DNA of 64,000 nt, from contig CALSRA010000013.1 of assembly GCA_943788635.1 (NCBI GenBank), forward strand, positions 124,001 to 188,000, given 5' to 3'. The DNA comes from an uncultured Alphaproteobacteria bacterium. Its GTDB lineage: Bacteria; Pseudomonadota; Alphaproteobacteria; UBA8366; GCA-2717185. Positions 54,633 through 63,125 of this stretch are shown here, piece after piece (the first letter of the stretch is position 1; the number at the start of each line of letters is the position of its first letter). Position numbers and translations under genes: made by a program. Below the pieces are notes generated by a model. The model worked only from the letters and a program-made list of their open reading frames with translations. It made no database searches and had not been told where the DNA came from.

Positions 54633-55469
54633 TCAGAAAGGCCGGTCGCCCTTGATCGTCGCGCGCTGCATCCGCCGTCGCTTGCCCGCATAATCGTTCA
54701 GCGCGTGGTGCTGGGTGCAGCGGTTATCCCACACGGCAAGAGCACCGGGGGTCCAGCGAAACCGGCAGGTAAATTCCGGCCGGACCGCATGCTGGCACAG
54801 GAAATCGATCAGCGGCTTGCTTTCCGCCTCCGTCATGTCCTTGAACCGTTTTGTATGGCTGCTGTTCACATAAATGGCCTTGCGGCCGGTTTCGGGATGG
54901 GTGCGGACAACCGGGTGCTCCGATACATAGACTTTCGCCTCGGTCTGGTAGGTATCCTTCATGCCGTCCAGCTTCGCCATCACCGCCTGGCGCCCGCCGC
55001 GATAGGGGCCGTCGGAGGAATTGATCCCAACCAGCCCCTCCAGCGCCTGCTTCATGCCATCGGACAGCGCGTCATAGGCCAGCGCCATATTGGCGAACAG
55101 TGTATCGCCACCATATTCAGGAACTTCCAGCGCGCTCAGCACCGACCCCAGCGCGGGCGTTTCCAGATAAGTCGTATCCGAATGCCAGGAGCCGCCGAAA
55201 TTGCGCTCATCCGTTTCCGTCTTGAGGATTTCAATGACCTCCGGGGCTTCGGGCAGCCCCTTCTGGAACGGATAAATATCAGGTTCGCCAAAGATACGCG
55301 TGAAGCGGATCTCCTGCTGCGGCGACAGGTGCTGATCCCGAAAAAAAAGTACGTGATGCTCCAGGAACGCCGCATGAATATCGGCGGATTCACTATTGGA
55401 CAATTCTTCCTTGAGGTCGATCCCGGAAACTTCAGCGCCCAGCGCCCCGGATATGGGTTTGATTTCCAT
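54633..55469 (-). CDS. TauD/TfdA-family dioxygenase, paralogue of the 26.9-kb gene
   Basis: 278 residues. N-terminal ISGALGAEVSGIDL; iron ligands in SWHSDTTYL (HxD) and in CTQHHALNDYAG; arginine in GKRRRMQRATIKG for 2-oxoglutarate. Sequence is very close in pattern to the protein at 26881-27744 (HVLFFRDQ, ALGSVLSALEVPEYGGDT, EFTCRFRWTPG). Its start overlaps the molybdopterin-subunit stop by one base (TAATG), so translation is coupled. Substrate unknown; the neighbours suggest an aromatic or heterocyclic acid route. Confidence 0.88.
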   Translation of the reverse strand: MEIKPISGALGAEVSGIDLKEELSNSESADIHAAFLEHHVLFFRDQHLSPQQEIRFTRIFGEPDIYPFQKGLPEAPEVIEILKTETDERNFGGSWHSDTTYLETPALGSVLSALEVPEYGGDTLFANMALAYDALSDGMKQALEGLVGINSSDGPYRGGRQAVMAKLDGMKDTYQTEAKVYVSEHPVVRTHPETGRKAIYVNSSHTKRFKDMTEAESKPLIDFLCQHAVRPEFTCRFRWTPGALAVWDNRCTQHHALNDYAGKRRRMQRATIKGDRPF

Positions 55470-57763
55470 TACGCTGCACTCCCCTTGGCATTGGCGATGG
55501 CGCGCCAGGTAATTTCGGGCGATGCCGGGCCATCGTACCCCTTCAGCCCATAGGCGGCCAACGCATCCATCACCGCATTGGCCACGGCCGGAAAACCTGC
55601 AATCGCCCCCGCCTCACCGCTGCCCTTCACGCCCAATGGATTTGTCGCACTGGGCACGCCGTTGAAGACCACGTCATAGGATGGCACATCGCCAGCGCGC
55701 GGCATGCTGTAATCCATGAAGGAACCGGATACCAACTGCCCGCTGGCCGGGTCATAGGACCCGCGTTCCATCAGGGCCTGCCCGATACCCTGGGTAATCG
55801 CACCATGCACCTGCCCCGACACCACCATCGGATTGATGATCGTGCCATAATCATCTACGGCGGTATAGGCTTCGACCGTCACCGCGCCGGTTTCCGGGTC
55901 AACTTCCACTTCAGCCACATGGCAGCCATTGGGAAAGGTCAGCGCTTCGCGCGTGAAATCCTGCAGCCGGTCCAGCCCTTTGCCGTCCTCTTCCCGCGCA
56001 TGCCGGGCGACTTCCATAATGCCAAGGCCCCGGTCGGTCCCCGCGATATCGAATCTTCCGTCGCGAAAAACGATATCCGCCTCTGCGGCTTCCAGCACCC
56101 GTGCCGCCGTGCGCTTGCCGCGCTCGACAATCCACTCCACCGCCTTGAAGGTCGCGGTGCCCCCCATATAGGTCGCCCGCGAACTGCCATGGCCCCCGCC
56201 CTTCGGGATCAGGTCCGTGTCGCCCTGCCGGTAACGGATGCGCTCGAACGGCACGCCCAGCAAATCCGACACAAGCTGCGGGAAGGTCGTTTCATGCCCC
56301 TGCCCGATAGATTGCGTCCCTGTGGTGAAGGTTACGTAATCATCCTCCCCAAAGCGCAGTTCGACATGTTCTTCCGGCACACCGAAGGTGCCTTTCATAT
56401 GGTAGGCGAAGCCAAGGCCACGGCACCGCCCGCGCGATTCCGCATCGCGCAGCCGCGCATCAAACCCTTCGCGCGCCTTTGCAATCGCCGCGTCGAAATT
56501 TTCCGGAAACTTGCCGCTGTCGATTTCATGCCCCACAGCATTCGTATAGGGCCAGGCCCGCGCCAGGTTTCGGCGGCGCAATTCCACCCGGTCGAGCCCC
56601 ATTTCAGCCGCCGCCCGGTCGATCAGCCGTTCGGTAATATTGGCGGATTCAGCGAAGCCCGGCCCGCGCGACACACCGACGGGCACGGTATTGCTGAACC
56701 CCGCGCCGATATCCAGAAGCACTGCCGGGATGGTGTACGGACCGCCGGGCAGGGTCGCATATTGTTCGGTATGCAGCCGTCCGATACTCCCCGATAGATA
56801 CGCCCCGAGATTCCCCCAGCCGGCGATATGCAGCGCCAGAAAATTACCGTCGGCGTCCAGCGCCAGGGCCGCTTCGGCCGTATGGTCGCGCGCCTGATGG
56901 TCGGAAACAAAGCCCTCGCTGCGCCCGTTGATCCATTTGACCGGGCGGCCGGTGGCACGCGCCGCCCAGGGCAGCAGAACATGTTCGGGATAAATGAAAT
57001 TCTTCACACCGAAGCCCCCGCCCACATCGGGAGCAACAAATCGTACCCGGGACGGTTCAACGCCTAGTGACATCGCGGCCCGGTCCCGCGCCATATGAAT
57101 ACTTTGCGCCGAAAGATACATCGTGTACCGGCTGGACGCTTCGTCATAAACGCCAATCGCGCCGCGCGGTTCCATCGAATTGGTGATGATCCGGTGATTG
57201 TGGATGTTCAGTTTCGTGACATGTGCGGCGCTCGCCATCGCAGCCGCCACCCCGGCCGGGTCACCGGTCTGCCATTGCAGGCATATATTGGCCGGATCGG
57301 CGGCAATGGCCGATTGGACATCCGTTACCGCCGGCAGCGCATTGTAATCAACCCACAGGGTCTCCGCCGCATCCAGCGCCTGGTCCCGCGTTTCAGCGAC
57401 GACAACGGCAACCGGCTCCCCCGCATAGCGCACACGGTCAATGGCCAGCGGATACTGTGTCGGAAAGACAAAGGGTTTGTTGTTGTAGACATTGACCTGC
57501 TCGTAAGGCTGCAGCGGCTGGATCCCTGCCGCCGCCTGATCCGCCCCGGTCAGGATTGTCAGCACGCCGGGCAAAGCCAATGCCTCGGCGCTATCGATTC
57601 CGGCTATTTCCGCATGCGCATGCGGCGAACGAACGATCACCGCATGAACCATGCCGTCCAGCACCATGTCGTCGATATAGCAGCCCTTGCCAGTCAGAAA
57701 GCGGGTGTCTTCGGTACGCCGGGGCGTATCGCCGATTTTCAGTCGCGTCATGGCAGGGTCCAT
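55469..57763 (-). CDS. Xanthine-dehydrogenase-family molybdopterin-binding subunit
   Basis: 764 residues, the large subunit of molybdenum hydroxylases. N-terminal part KIGDTPRRTEDTRFLTGKG; VGGGFGVKNFIYPEHVL in the molybdopterin region; the catalytic Glu is in VKGSGEAGAIAG near the C-terminus. The usual partners (FAD and iron-sulfur subunits) are not adjacent, which is unusual. The AYRxSFR loop of CO dehydrogenase is absent (SRGPGFAESA instead), so it is not CoxL form I. It would hydroxylate an aldehyde or heterocycle. It is preceded by a CoA transferase gene (3 bp gap). Confidence 0.88.
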   Translation of the reverse strand: MDPAMTRLKIGDTPRRTEDTRFLTGKGCYIDDMVLDGMVHAVIVRSPHAHAEIAGIDSAEALALPGVLTILTGADQAAAGIQPLQPYEQVNVYNNKPFVFPTQYPLAIDRVRYAGEPVAVVVAETRDQALDAAETLWVDYNALPAVTDVQSAIAADPANICLQWQTGDPAGVAAAMASAAHVTKLNIHNHRIITNSMEPRGAIGVYDEASSRYTMYLSAQSIHMARDRAAMSLGVEPSRVRFVAPDVGGGFGVKNFIYPEHVLLPWAARATGRPVKWINGRSEGFVSDHQARDHTAEAALALDADGNFLALHIAGWGNLGAYLSGSIGRLHTEQYATLPGGPYTIPAVLLDIGAGFSNTVPVGVSRGPGFAESANITERLIDRAAAEMGLDRVELRRRNLARAWPYTNAVGHEIDSGKFPENFDAAIAKAREGFDARLRDAESRGRCRGLGFAYHMKGTFGVPEEHVELRFGEDDYVTFTTGTQSIGQGHETTFPQLVSDLLGVPFERIRYRQGDTDLIPKGGGHGSSRATYMGGTATFKAVEWIVERGKRTAARVLEAAEADIVFRDGRFDIAGTDRGLGIMEVARHAREEDGKGLDRLQDFTREALTFPNGCHVAEVEVDPETGAVTVEAYTAVDDYGTIINPMVVSGQVHGAITQGIGQALMERGSYDPASGQLVSGSFMDYSMPRAGDVPSYDVVFNGVPSATNPLGVKGSGEAGAIAGFPAVANAVMDALAAYGLKGYDGPASPEITWRAIANAKGSAA

Positions 57764-57766
57764 TTC

Positions 57767-58915
57767 CTAGCGATTCTGGACAAAGTCGAACAATAGCTGG
57801 TTATCCGCGCCCAGCTTTGGTGCCGGTTTTCCAAACCCGGGGCGTTCGCCATCGATGGAAACCGGCAGGCCGACGAGGTTGAAATCCACCTCGGCGCTTG
57901 ACTGCACCATGCCGGTCGCAATCGTCTGGGCATGCTTCATCACCTCATCGAGGTCCTGGATCGGCGCATTGGGAATGCCCGCCGCATCCAGCAGGGTTGC
58001 CCATTCGGCGCGGCTTTTGCCGGCGACGGCGACGCCGATCGATTCACTGAGCGACGCCTCGTTTTCCATCCGGTCACTCACCGTTCCATATCGGGGATCG
58101 GTCGCCAGCTCCGGCAGGCCCAGCACCTCGCACAGCCGGACAAACTGGGCGTCCACCGCGGTTGTGATCACCAGTAACCCGTCAGACACCTGATAGGCAT
58201 TGTTCGGCGCGACCAGCGGCCCGCGTAATCCACTGCGGCCCGGTACCGCGCCACCGGCCAGCATCTGCGCCATCGGCATAAGCATCATGTTCAGTGCCGA
58301 TTCGAACAGCGATGCATCGACGACACCCCCCCTGCCCGTATTCACCCGGCGCAACAGCGCCGCCTGAATACCGATGGTCGCCCAGGTCGCGGTTGCGATA
58401 TCGACAATCGAAACGCCGACCCGGCTGGGCGGGCGATCCGCCTCCCCCGTGACGCTGACGATGCCGGCAAACGCCTGTATCAGCGGATCGTATCCCGCCA
58501 GATCCTTCAGCGGTCCCGCATGGCCAAACCCGGTAATATTGCAGTAGATCAGCCGGGGCGCCGCCGCACACAGGGCCGTCGCACCAAGGCCCAGTTTCTC
58601 CATTCCGCCGGGTCGTGTATTCTGGACCAGCACATCCGCCTTCTCCGTGATGAACCGGAACAGCGCTTCCTTCTGATCTTCATCCCGCAGATCAACCGTG
58701 ACGGATTTCTTGCCGCGATTCAGTGCCTGAAACGGCGCCGGCATGCCGTCCACATATGGCCGCGGCCATTTCCGGACCGGGTCACCGCCATTGGCCGGCT
58801 CGAACTTGATGACCTCCGCCCCAAGTTCCCCCAGAATCCGCGCGGTAAACGGCCCGGCGATTGTATTGCCAAATTCGACGACGGTTATACCGGCTAGCGG
58901 GGATTGTTGTTCCAT
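57767..58915 (-). CDS. CaiB/BaiF-family CoA transferase
   Basis: 382 residues, complete. It moves CoA between acyl groups by the class III mechanism. Seen: GITVVEFGNTIAGPFTARIL at the start, GADVIKFEP-like EVIKFEPANGG, and the catalytic Asp region GYDPLIQAFAGIVSVTG about residue 165. C-terminal part AGIPNAPIQDLDEVMKH. First gene of a probable transcript with the molybdopterin subunit, the TauD-type dioxygenase and the ABM protein. Acyl donor and acceptor unknown. Confidence 0.9.
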   Translation of the reverse strand: MEQQSPLAGITVVEFGNTIAGPFTARILGELGAEVIKFEPANGGDPVRKWPRPYVDGMPAPFQALNRGKKSVTVDLRDEDQKEALFRFITEKADVLVQNTRPGGMEKLGLGATALCAAAPRLIYCNITGFGHAGPLKDLAGYDPLIQAFAGIVSVTGEADRPPSRVGVSIVDIATATWATIGIQAALLRRVNTGRGGVVDASLFESALNMMLMPMAQMLAGGAVPGRSGLRGPLVAPNNAYQVSDGLLVITTAVDAQFVRLCEVLGLPELATDPRYGTVSDRMENEASLSESIGVAVAGKSRAEWATLLDAAGIPNAPIQDLDEVMKHAQTIATGMVQSSAEVDFNLVGLPVSIDGERPGFGKPAPKLGADNQLLFDFVQNR

Positions 58916-59183
58916 GACCTACTCGATACTCATACAAAACTGAAGGCCGACACCATGCCGCGCCACGCCCGAACGGGCAAGTCGAAGCAGGCAAGAAACC
59001 GCCAGCAGTGAGCGATCTTTCAGGAAGACCTGCGACCCTGAGTAAGTTTCCCCTGTCCAGACACAATTGCAGCGCTTTCAAATCGACATATGCAAAAAAC
59101 ACCGTCGTCATTGCGTCGCGAAGCGGCATCCGTTTCAATAAGATGCGTTTCAGCGGACTTATAATAATCGACGGGCATGCGAA

Positions 59184-59846
59184 ATGAATGACAAGCCGAT
59201 GGGGGTCGCCGTCATACCGGTCACACCCTACCAGCAGAATTGCTCCATCATCTGGTGCACGAAGACCATGAAAGGTGCCGTCGTCGATCCGGGCGGCGAG
59301 CTGGACCGTATCCTCATGGCTGTCGAAGAAGCCGGGGTGACGCTGGAGAAAATCCTGATCACCCATGCCCACCGCGACCATGCGGGCGCGACGGCAGAAC
59401 TTTCGGAAAAATTCGACCTGCCCATCGAAGGACCGCAGAAGGAAGATCAGTTCTGGATAGACAAGCTGGCCGGTTACGGCCCGGAACCCGGCTTCGGCCA
59501 GTCCCGGCCCTTCACCCCGACCCGCTGGCTGGAAGGCCACGATACGGTCACCCTTGGCGAATTGACACTGGACGTGCGCCACTGCCCGGGGCACACGCCG
59601 GGGCATGTCATTTTCTTCCACGAAGGTTCACGGCTGGCCATTGTCGGCGACGTGATCTTCCGGCGCAGCGTCGGCCGCAGCGATTTCCCGCGCGGCGACG
59701 CGGCAACGCTGGTGCGCTCCATCACCCAGGAATTGTGGCCGCTGGGCGATGATGTCGTCTTTCTGCCGGGGCATGGGCAGCTTTCCACCTTCGGGCAGGA
59801 ACGGCAGGACAATCCCTATGTCGCGGATTCGGTCCTGGCGGGATAG
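59184..59846 (+). CDS. Metallo-beta-lactamase-fold hydrolase
   Basis: 220 residues, glyoxalase-II-like. The zinc motif is THAHRDHAGA (HxHxDH). A later His is in VRHCPGHTPGHV, an Asp in LAIVGDVIF and the last His in FLPGHGQLST. The family hydrolyses thioesters such as S-lactoylglutathione. It is divergent from the CoA-transferase gene across 268 bp that show no other gene. Substrate unknown. Confidence 0.87.
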   Translation: MNDKPMGVAVIPVTPYQQNCSIIWCTKTMKGAVVDPGGELDRILMAVEEAGVTLEKILITHAHRDHAGATAELSEKFDLPIEGPQKEDQFWIDKLAGYGPEPGFGQSRPFTPTRWLEGHDTVTLGELTLDVRHCPGHTPGHVIFFHEGSRLAIVGDVIFRRSVGRSDFPRGDAATLVRSITQELWPLGDDVVFLPGHGQLSTFGQERQDNPYVADSVLAG

Positions 59847-59966
59847 GCGCTTCACCCCAGAAGGCCCGTTTTCCGGAAGGCACACGAACCGGCAATATTG
59901 ACGCGCGCAGTGCGGTAGCTCTAGGCTTTGAGGGATCGTAATTCGCGAACCCGGGAGGCACGCGCC

Positions 59967-60983
59967 ATGGCAACACCCCAGCAGGTCCTCGACCTGACCG
60001 AAACGGAAAGCACCGACCAGCGCCCCGATGGCGCCTTTACCAATGCCAAGGCCTGGAAAAGCGGCGATATTTCGGCGGATGACTGGACCGTAAAGGTCAA
60101 TGCCGCCGCCGCCCGCGAGTTGGAAGACGCTGTCGCCCTGATCCGCAGGCAGGTACTACCGGTCCATATGCTGGACCCGCGCGATTTCGAATTTGACGCC
60201 TGCAGCGCCATGATGGCCGAGGCCCGCCGCCTGATCGACGACGGGCATGGGTTCGCCATCATCGACCGGTTGGCGCTGGACAACTGGACCGAAGAAGAGG
60301 GGCGCGCCATGTATTGGCTGCTGGCCCGCGCCTTTTCCAAGGTCGTGGCGCAAAACGCCTATGGCGAGATTTTCCGTGAAATCCGCGACGAAGGCGTGCC
60401 GTCATACATGCCCGGGGTCGATGGCGCGCTGACCCAGTCGGGCCTGAATTTCCACCAGGACAACAGCGGCAACCGCAACATGCCCAATTACACCGGGCTG
60501 ATGACCCTGCACACGCCCAAAGAAGGCGGGATGAGTCAGTATTGCACGCTGTATTCGCTGTATAACGCGATGCTGGAGGATGCACCGGTGCAGCTGGAGC
60601 GGCTGTTCGAGCCTTTCTACCATGACCGGCTGAATATCCAGTCGCCGGGGGAAGCCGCCGTGCTACGTGCACCGGCATTGCGCTATGACGGCGAGCGGCT
60701 GACCGGGCGTTATTCGACGACGAAAATCCCTGCCGGATATAACCGGGCCGGCGAGGAAATGGACAATCTGTCCCGGGATTCACTGGCGACCGCGATGTCC
60801 GTGATCCGCGACCGGAAGCTGGCGGCGGAATATATGCTGGAGCGCGGTCAGATCGTCTTCATCAACAACCGCGAGGGCCTGCATCACCGCGAACCCTATA
60901 CGGATGGCGAAACGGTCGAAGATACGCGGCATCTGGTGCGGCTGTGGTTCCGCAATGAAGGCCGCCCCTTCTTCGACGGTTAA
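59967..60983 (+). CDS. TauD/TfdA-like dioxygenase, third family member
   Basis: 338 residues from ATG 59967, with GGGAGG 8 nt upstream; an ATG 39 bp earlier is less likely. Iron ligands: NFHQDNSGN (HxD) and the His in REGLHHREPY. Arginine for 2-oxoglutarate in HLVRLWFRNEG. It differs from the two closer paralogues in the window and is a distinct subgroup. No signal peptide. It converges on the cysteine desulfurase gene, with a 4-bp overlap of the ends. Substrate unknown. Confidence 0.82.
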   Translation: MATPQQVLDLTETESTDQRPDGAFTNAKAWKSGDISADDWTVKVNAAAARELEDAVALIRRQVLPVHMLDPRDFEFDACSAMMAEARRLIDDGHGFAIIDRLALDNWTEEEGRAMYWLLARAFSKVVAQNAYGEIFREIRDEGVPSYMPGVDGALTQSGLNFHQDNSGNRNMPNYTGLMTLHTPKEGGMSQYCTLYSLYNAMLEDAPVQLERLFEPFYHDRLNIQSPGEAAVLRAPALRYDGERLTGRYSTTKIPAGYNRAGEEMDNLSRDSLATAMSVIRDRKLAAEYMLERGQIVFINNREGLHHREPYTDGETVEDTRHLVRLWFRNEGRPFFDG

Positions 60984-62095
60984 TCACCGACAGCGGCGGC
61001 AACAGCCTTTACAACAGTATCGATTTCAGCGGCCGTCGTCGGACGGCCAAGGCTGAACCGAACCGTCCCCGCGCCAACGGAATCCGAAACGCCCATTGCC
61101 TGCAAGACGGATGATACCGTCACCGTCCCTTCATGGCAGGCGGAACCGGTCGTCGCCGCAATTTCCGGCATGCGGTCAAGAATCTCGCTGCCGATCTGCC
61201 CCTCGAAGGAAACATTCAGGGTATTTGGCAACCGGTGTTCGGGATGCCCGTTCAGGTGCAGGCGATTGCCATAGCGTTCCAGTAACCGGCGGTGCAGATC
61301 GTCCCGCAATTCCTGCACCCGGTTCATCGGGCCCAGGTCACGCGCCAGCCGGCAGGCCATGCCCAGCGCCGATGCCAGCATGGCGCTTTCGGTCCCCGCA
61401 CGGCGACCGGCCTGATGGTCGGCGCCGTGGATCAGCGGTTCGAGGGTCACACCGTCACGGATATACAGCGCGCCAACCCCTTTGGGCCCGTACATTTTTT
61501 GTGCCGCGATGGACAGCAGATCGACATCCAGCGCGGTAACGTCGACGGGAATTTTCCCGGCAGTCTGCGCCGCATCCAGATGCAGCAACACGCCCCTTTC
61601 CCGCGTGATCGCGGATAATTCGGGGATCGGCTGGATCGAACCAACCTCGCCATTGGCATGCATCACACTGACCAGGATCGTCCGGACCGTGAGGGCGTCC
61701 CGCAGGGTGTCCGGGTCGACCATGCAGGTTTCATCCACCGGCAGGTAGGTCACCTCCGCGCCGAGTGTTTCCAGGAAGGCGCAGGTCGACAATGTCGAGG
61801 GATGCTCAACGCCGGTCGTGATGATGTGGTTGCCCCTGTCGCGCCGCGCGAAGAACGCGCCCTTGAGGGCCTGGTTGATCGACTCGGTGCCGCCACTGGT
61901 GAAGACCACCTCACCCGGCGCGCAACCGAACAGGGCGGCAACGTCGGCGCGCGCCGCCTCAATCGCCTCGCGCGCAGGGCGGCTGGCCCAGTGCAGTGCC
62001 GAAGGGTTGCCGAAGGGACCGTCGAGGAAACGGCGGATCGTATCCGCGACCTCCGGCGCCAGCGGCGTACTGCCGTTGTAATCGAGGTAGATCAT
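60980..62095 (-). CDS. Cysteine desulfurase (NifS/IscS type)
   Basis: 371 residues, PLP-dependent. It frees sulfur from cysteine for iron-sulfur clusters or thiolation. The PLP lysine is in SIAAQKMYGPKG and the active Cys in TTGSACHEGT. N-terminal IYLDYNGSTPLAPEV is typical. It begins 4 bp inside the end of the upstream quinone reductase gene (ATGA overlap), an unusual partner. No isc or suf genes are near, so this may serve a specialised purpose. Confidence 0.9.
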   Translation of the reverse strand: MIYLDYNGSTPLAPEVADTIRRFLDGPFGNPSALHWASRPAREAIEAARADVAALFGCAPGEVVFTSGGTESINQALKGAFFARRDRGNHIITTGVEHPSTLSTCAFLETLGAEVTYLPVDETCMVDPDTLRDALTVRTILVSVMHANGEVGSIQPIPELSAITRERGVLLHLDAAQTAGKIPVDVTALDVDLLSIAAQKMYGPKGVGALYIRDGVTLEPLIHGADHQAGRRAGTESAMLASALGMACRLARDLGPMNRVQELRDDLHRRLLERYGNRLHLNGHPEHRLPNTLNVSFEGQIGSEILDRMPEIAATTGSACHEGTVTVSSVLQAMGVSDSVGAGTVRFSLGRPTTAAEIDTVVKAVAAAVGD

Positions 62096-63105
62096 GCGTC
62101 GTCCATCACGATGGCGACGCGGCCCAAGGCCTTGCGCGCCAGCACCGTGCTCATGGCGTCCTGGAACTTCTCCAGGGGGAAGACATGCGAGACCCGGGGT
62201 TTCAGCAGCCCTTGCTCGTACCAGGAGAACAGCTCGGCCATGCTGTCGCTCATCTGCTGGTCGTATTCATCCCGCATGTCGCGCGGGCTCCAGCCCATGT
62301 AGTAGCCGAGATTGAGGCCGCAGACGGTGATGTTCTTGACCAGCAGGATATTGGCCGGGATCTGTTGAATGGTGCCGCCGGCGAAACCCACGGGCATGAT
62401 CCGGCCCTCCGGCGCGATACAGCGCAGGGACTCGGCGAAAACCTCGCCGCCGACCGGATCATAGATGATATCAGCGCCGATCCCGTCGGTCAGCGCCAGC
62501 ACTTCCTCGCGGAACCCGCCCTCGCGATAGTTAATGGTGTGATCGGCGCCATGCTCGGTGGCGATCGCGCGTTTCTCCTCCGAGCCCACGGTGGCGATGA
62601 CCGTCGCGCCCTTGATCTTTGAGATCTCGATCGCCGCGACACCGATGCCGCCCGCCGCTCCGTGGATCAGCACGGTCTTGCCGGGCCCGACCCCCAGCAG
62701 ATGCGGCCAGATCAGCGCCGCGTAGGAGGTCGAGTATGAGTTGGTGAAGCAGATTGCCTTGTGAAACGGCAGGCTGTCCGGCAGCGCGAAGGTGTTGACC
62801 TCATGCGCGGTGCATTCCTCGGCCTGACCGCCCCAATCGAGCACCGCCGTCACCCGGTCTCCCACCTTGAAGCGGCTAACCTGGGCGCCGACCTCGGTGA
62901 CGATCCCCGCCGCCTCGGTCCCCGGCGTGAAGGGCAGCGGCGGCTTGCGCTGATACTTGCCGGCGACCACCAGGCTGGTGGCGAAGCTCATCCCCGCCGC
63001 CTTTGTCGCAATGCGGACCTGCCCCGGCCCCAGTTCCGGAACCGGGCAATCGCGCAATTCCAGATTCTCGAAAGCCGTCCATTCCCGGACGAGAACACCA
63101 CGCAT
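62092..63105 (-). CDS. Zinc-independent quinone oxidoreductase (MDR family)
   Basis: 337 residues. Nucleotide-binding AAGGIGVAAIEISK about residue 150 is the Rossmann loop of NADPH:quinone oxidoreductases. The zinc-ligand residues of alcohol dehydrogenases are absent. N-terminal VREWTAFENLELRD and GTEAAGIVTEVGAQ are family features. It probably reduces a quinone or enone, or handles an acyl-CoA. It overlaps the cysteine desulfurase gene and follows the FAD oxidoreductase gene by 20 bp on the same strand, so the three may form an operon. Confidence 0.88.
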   Translation of the reverse strand: MRGVLVREWTAFENLELRDCPVPELGPGQVRIATKAAGMSFATSLVVAGKYQRKPPLPFTPGTEAAGIVTEVGAQVSRFKVGDRVTAVLDWGGQAEECTAHEVNTFALPDSLPFHKAICFTNSYSTSYAALIWPHLLGVGPGKTVLIHGAAGGIGVAAIEISKIKGATVIATVGSEEKRAIATEHGADHTINYREGGFREEVLALTDGIGADIIYDPVGGEVFAESLRCIAPEGRIMPVGFAGGTIQQIPANILLVKNITVCGLNLGYYMGWSPRDMRDEYDQQMSDSMAELFSWYEQGLLKPRVSHVFPLEKFQDAMSTVLARKALGRVAIVMDDA

Positions 63106-63125
63106 ACGCTATTCCCTGTTTTGCT

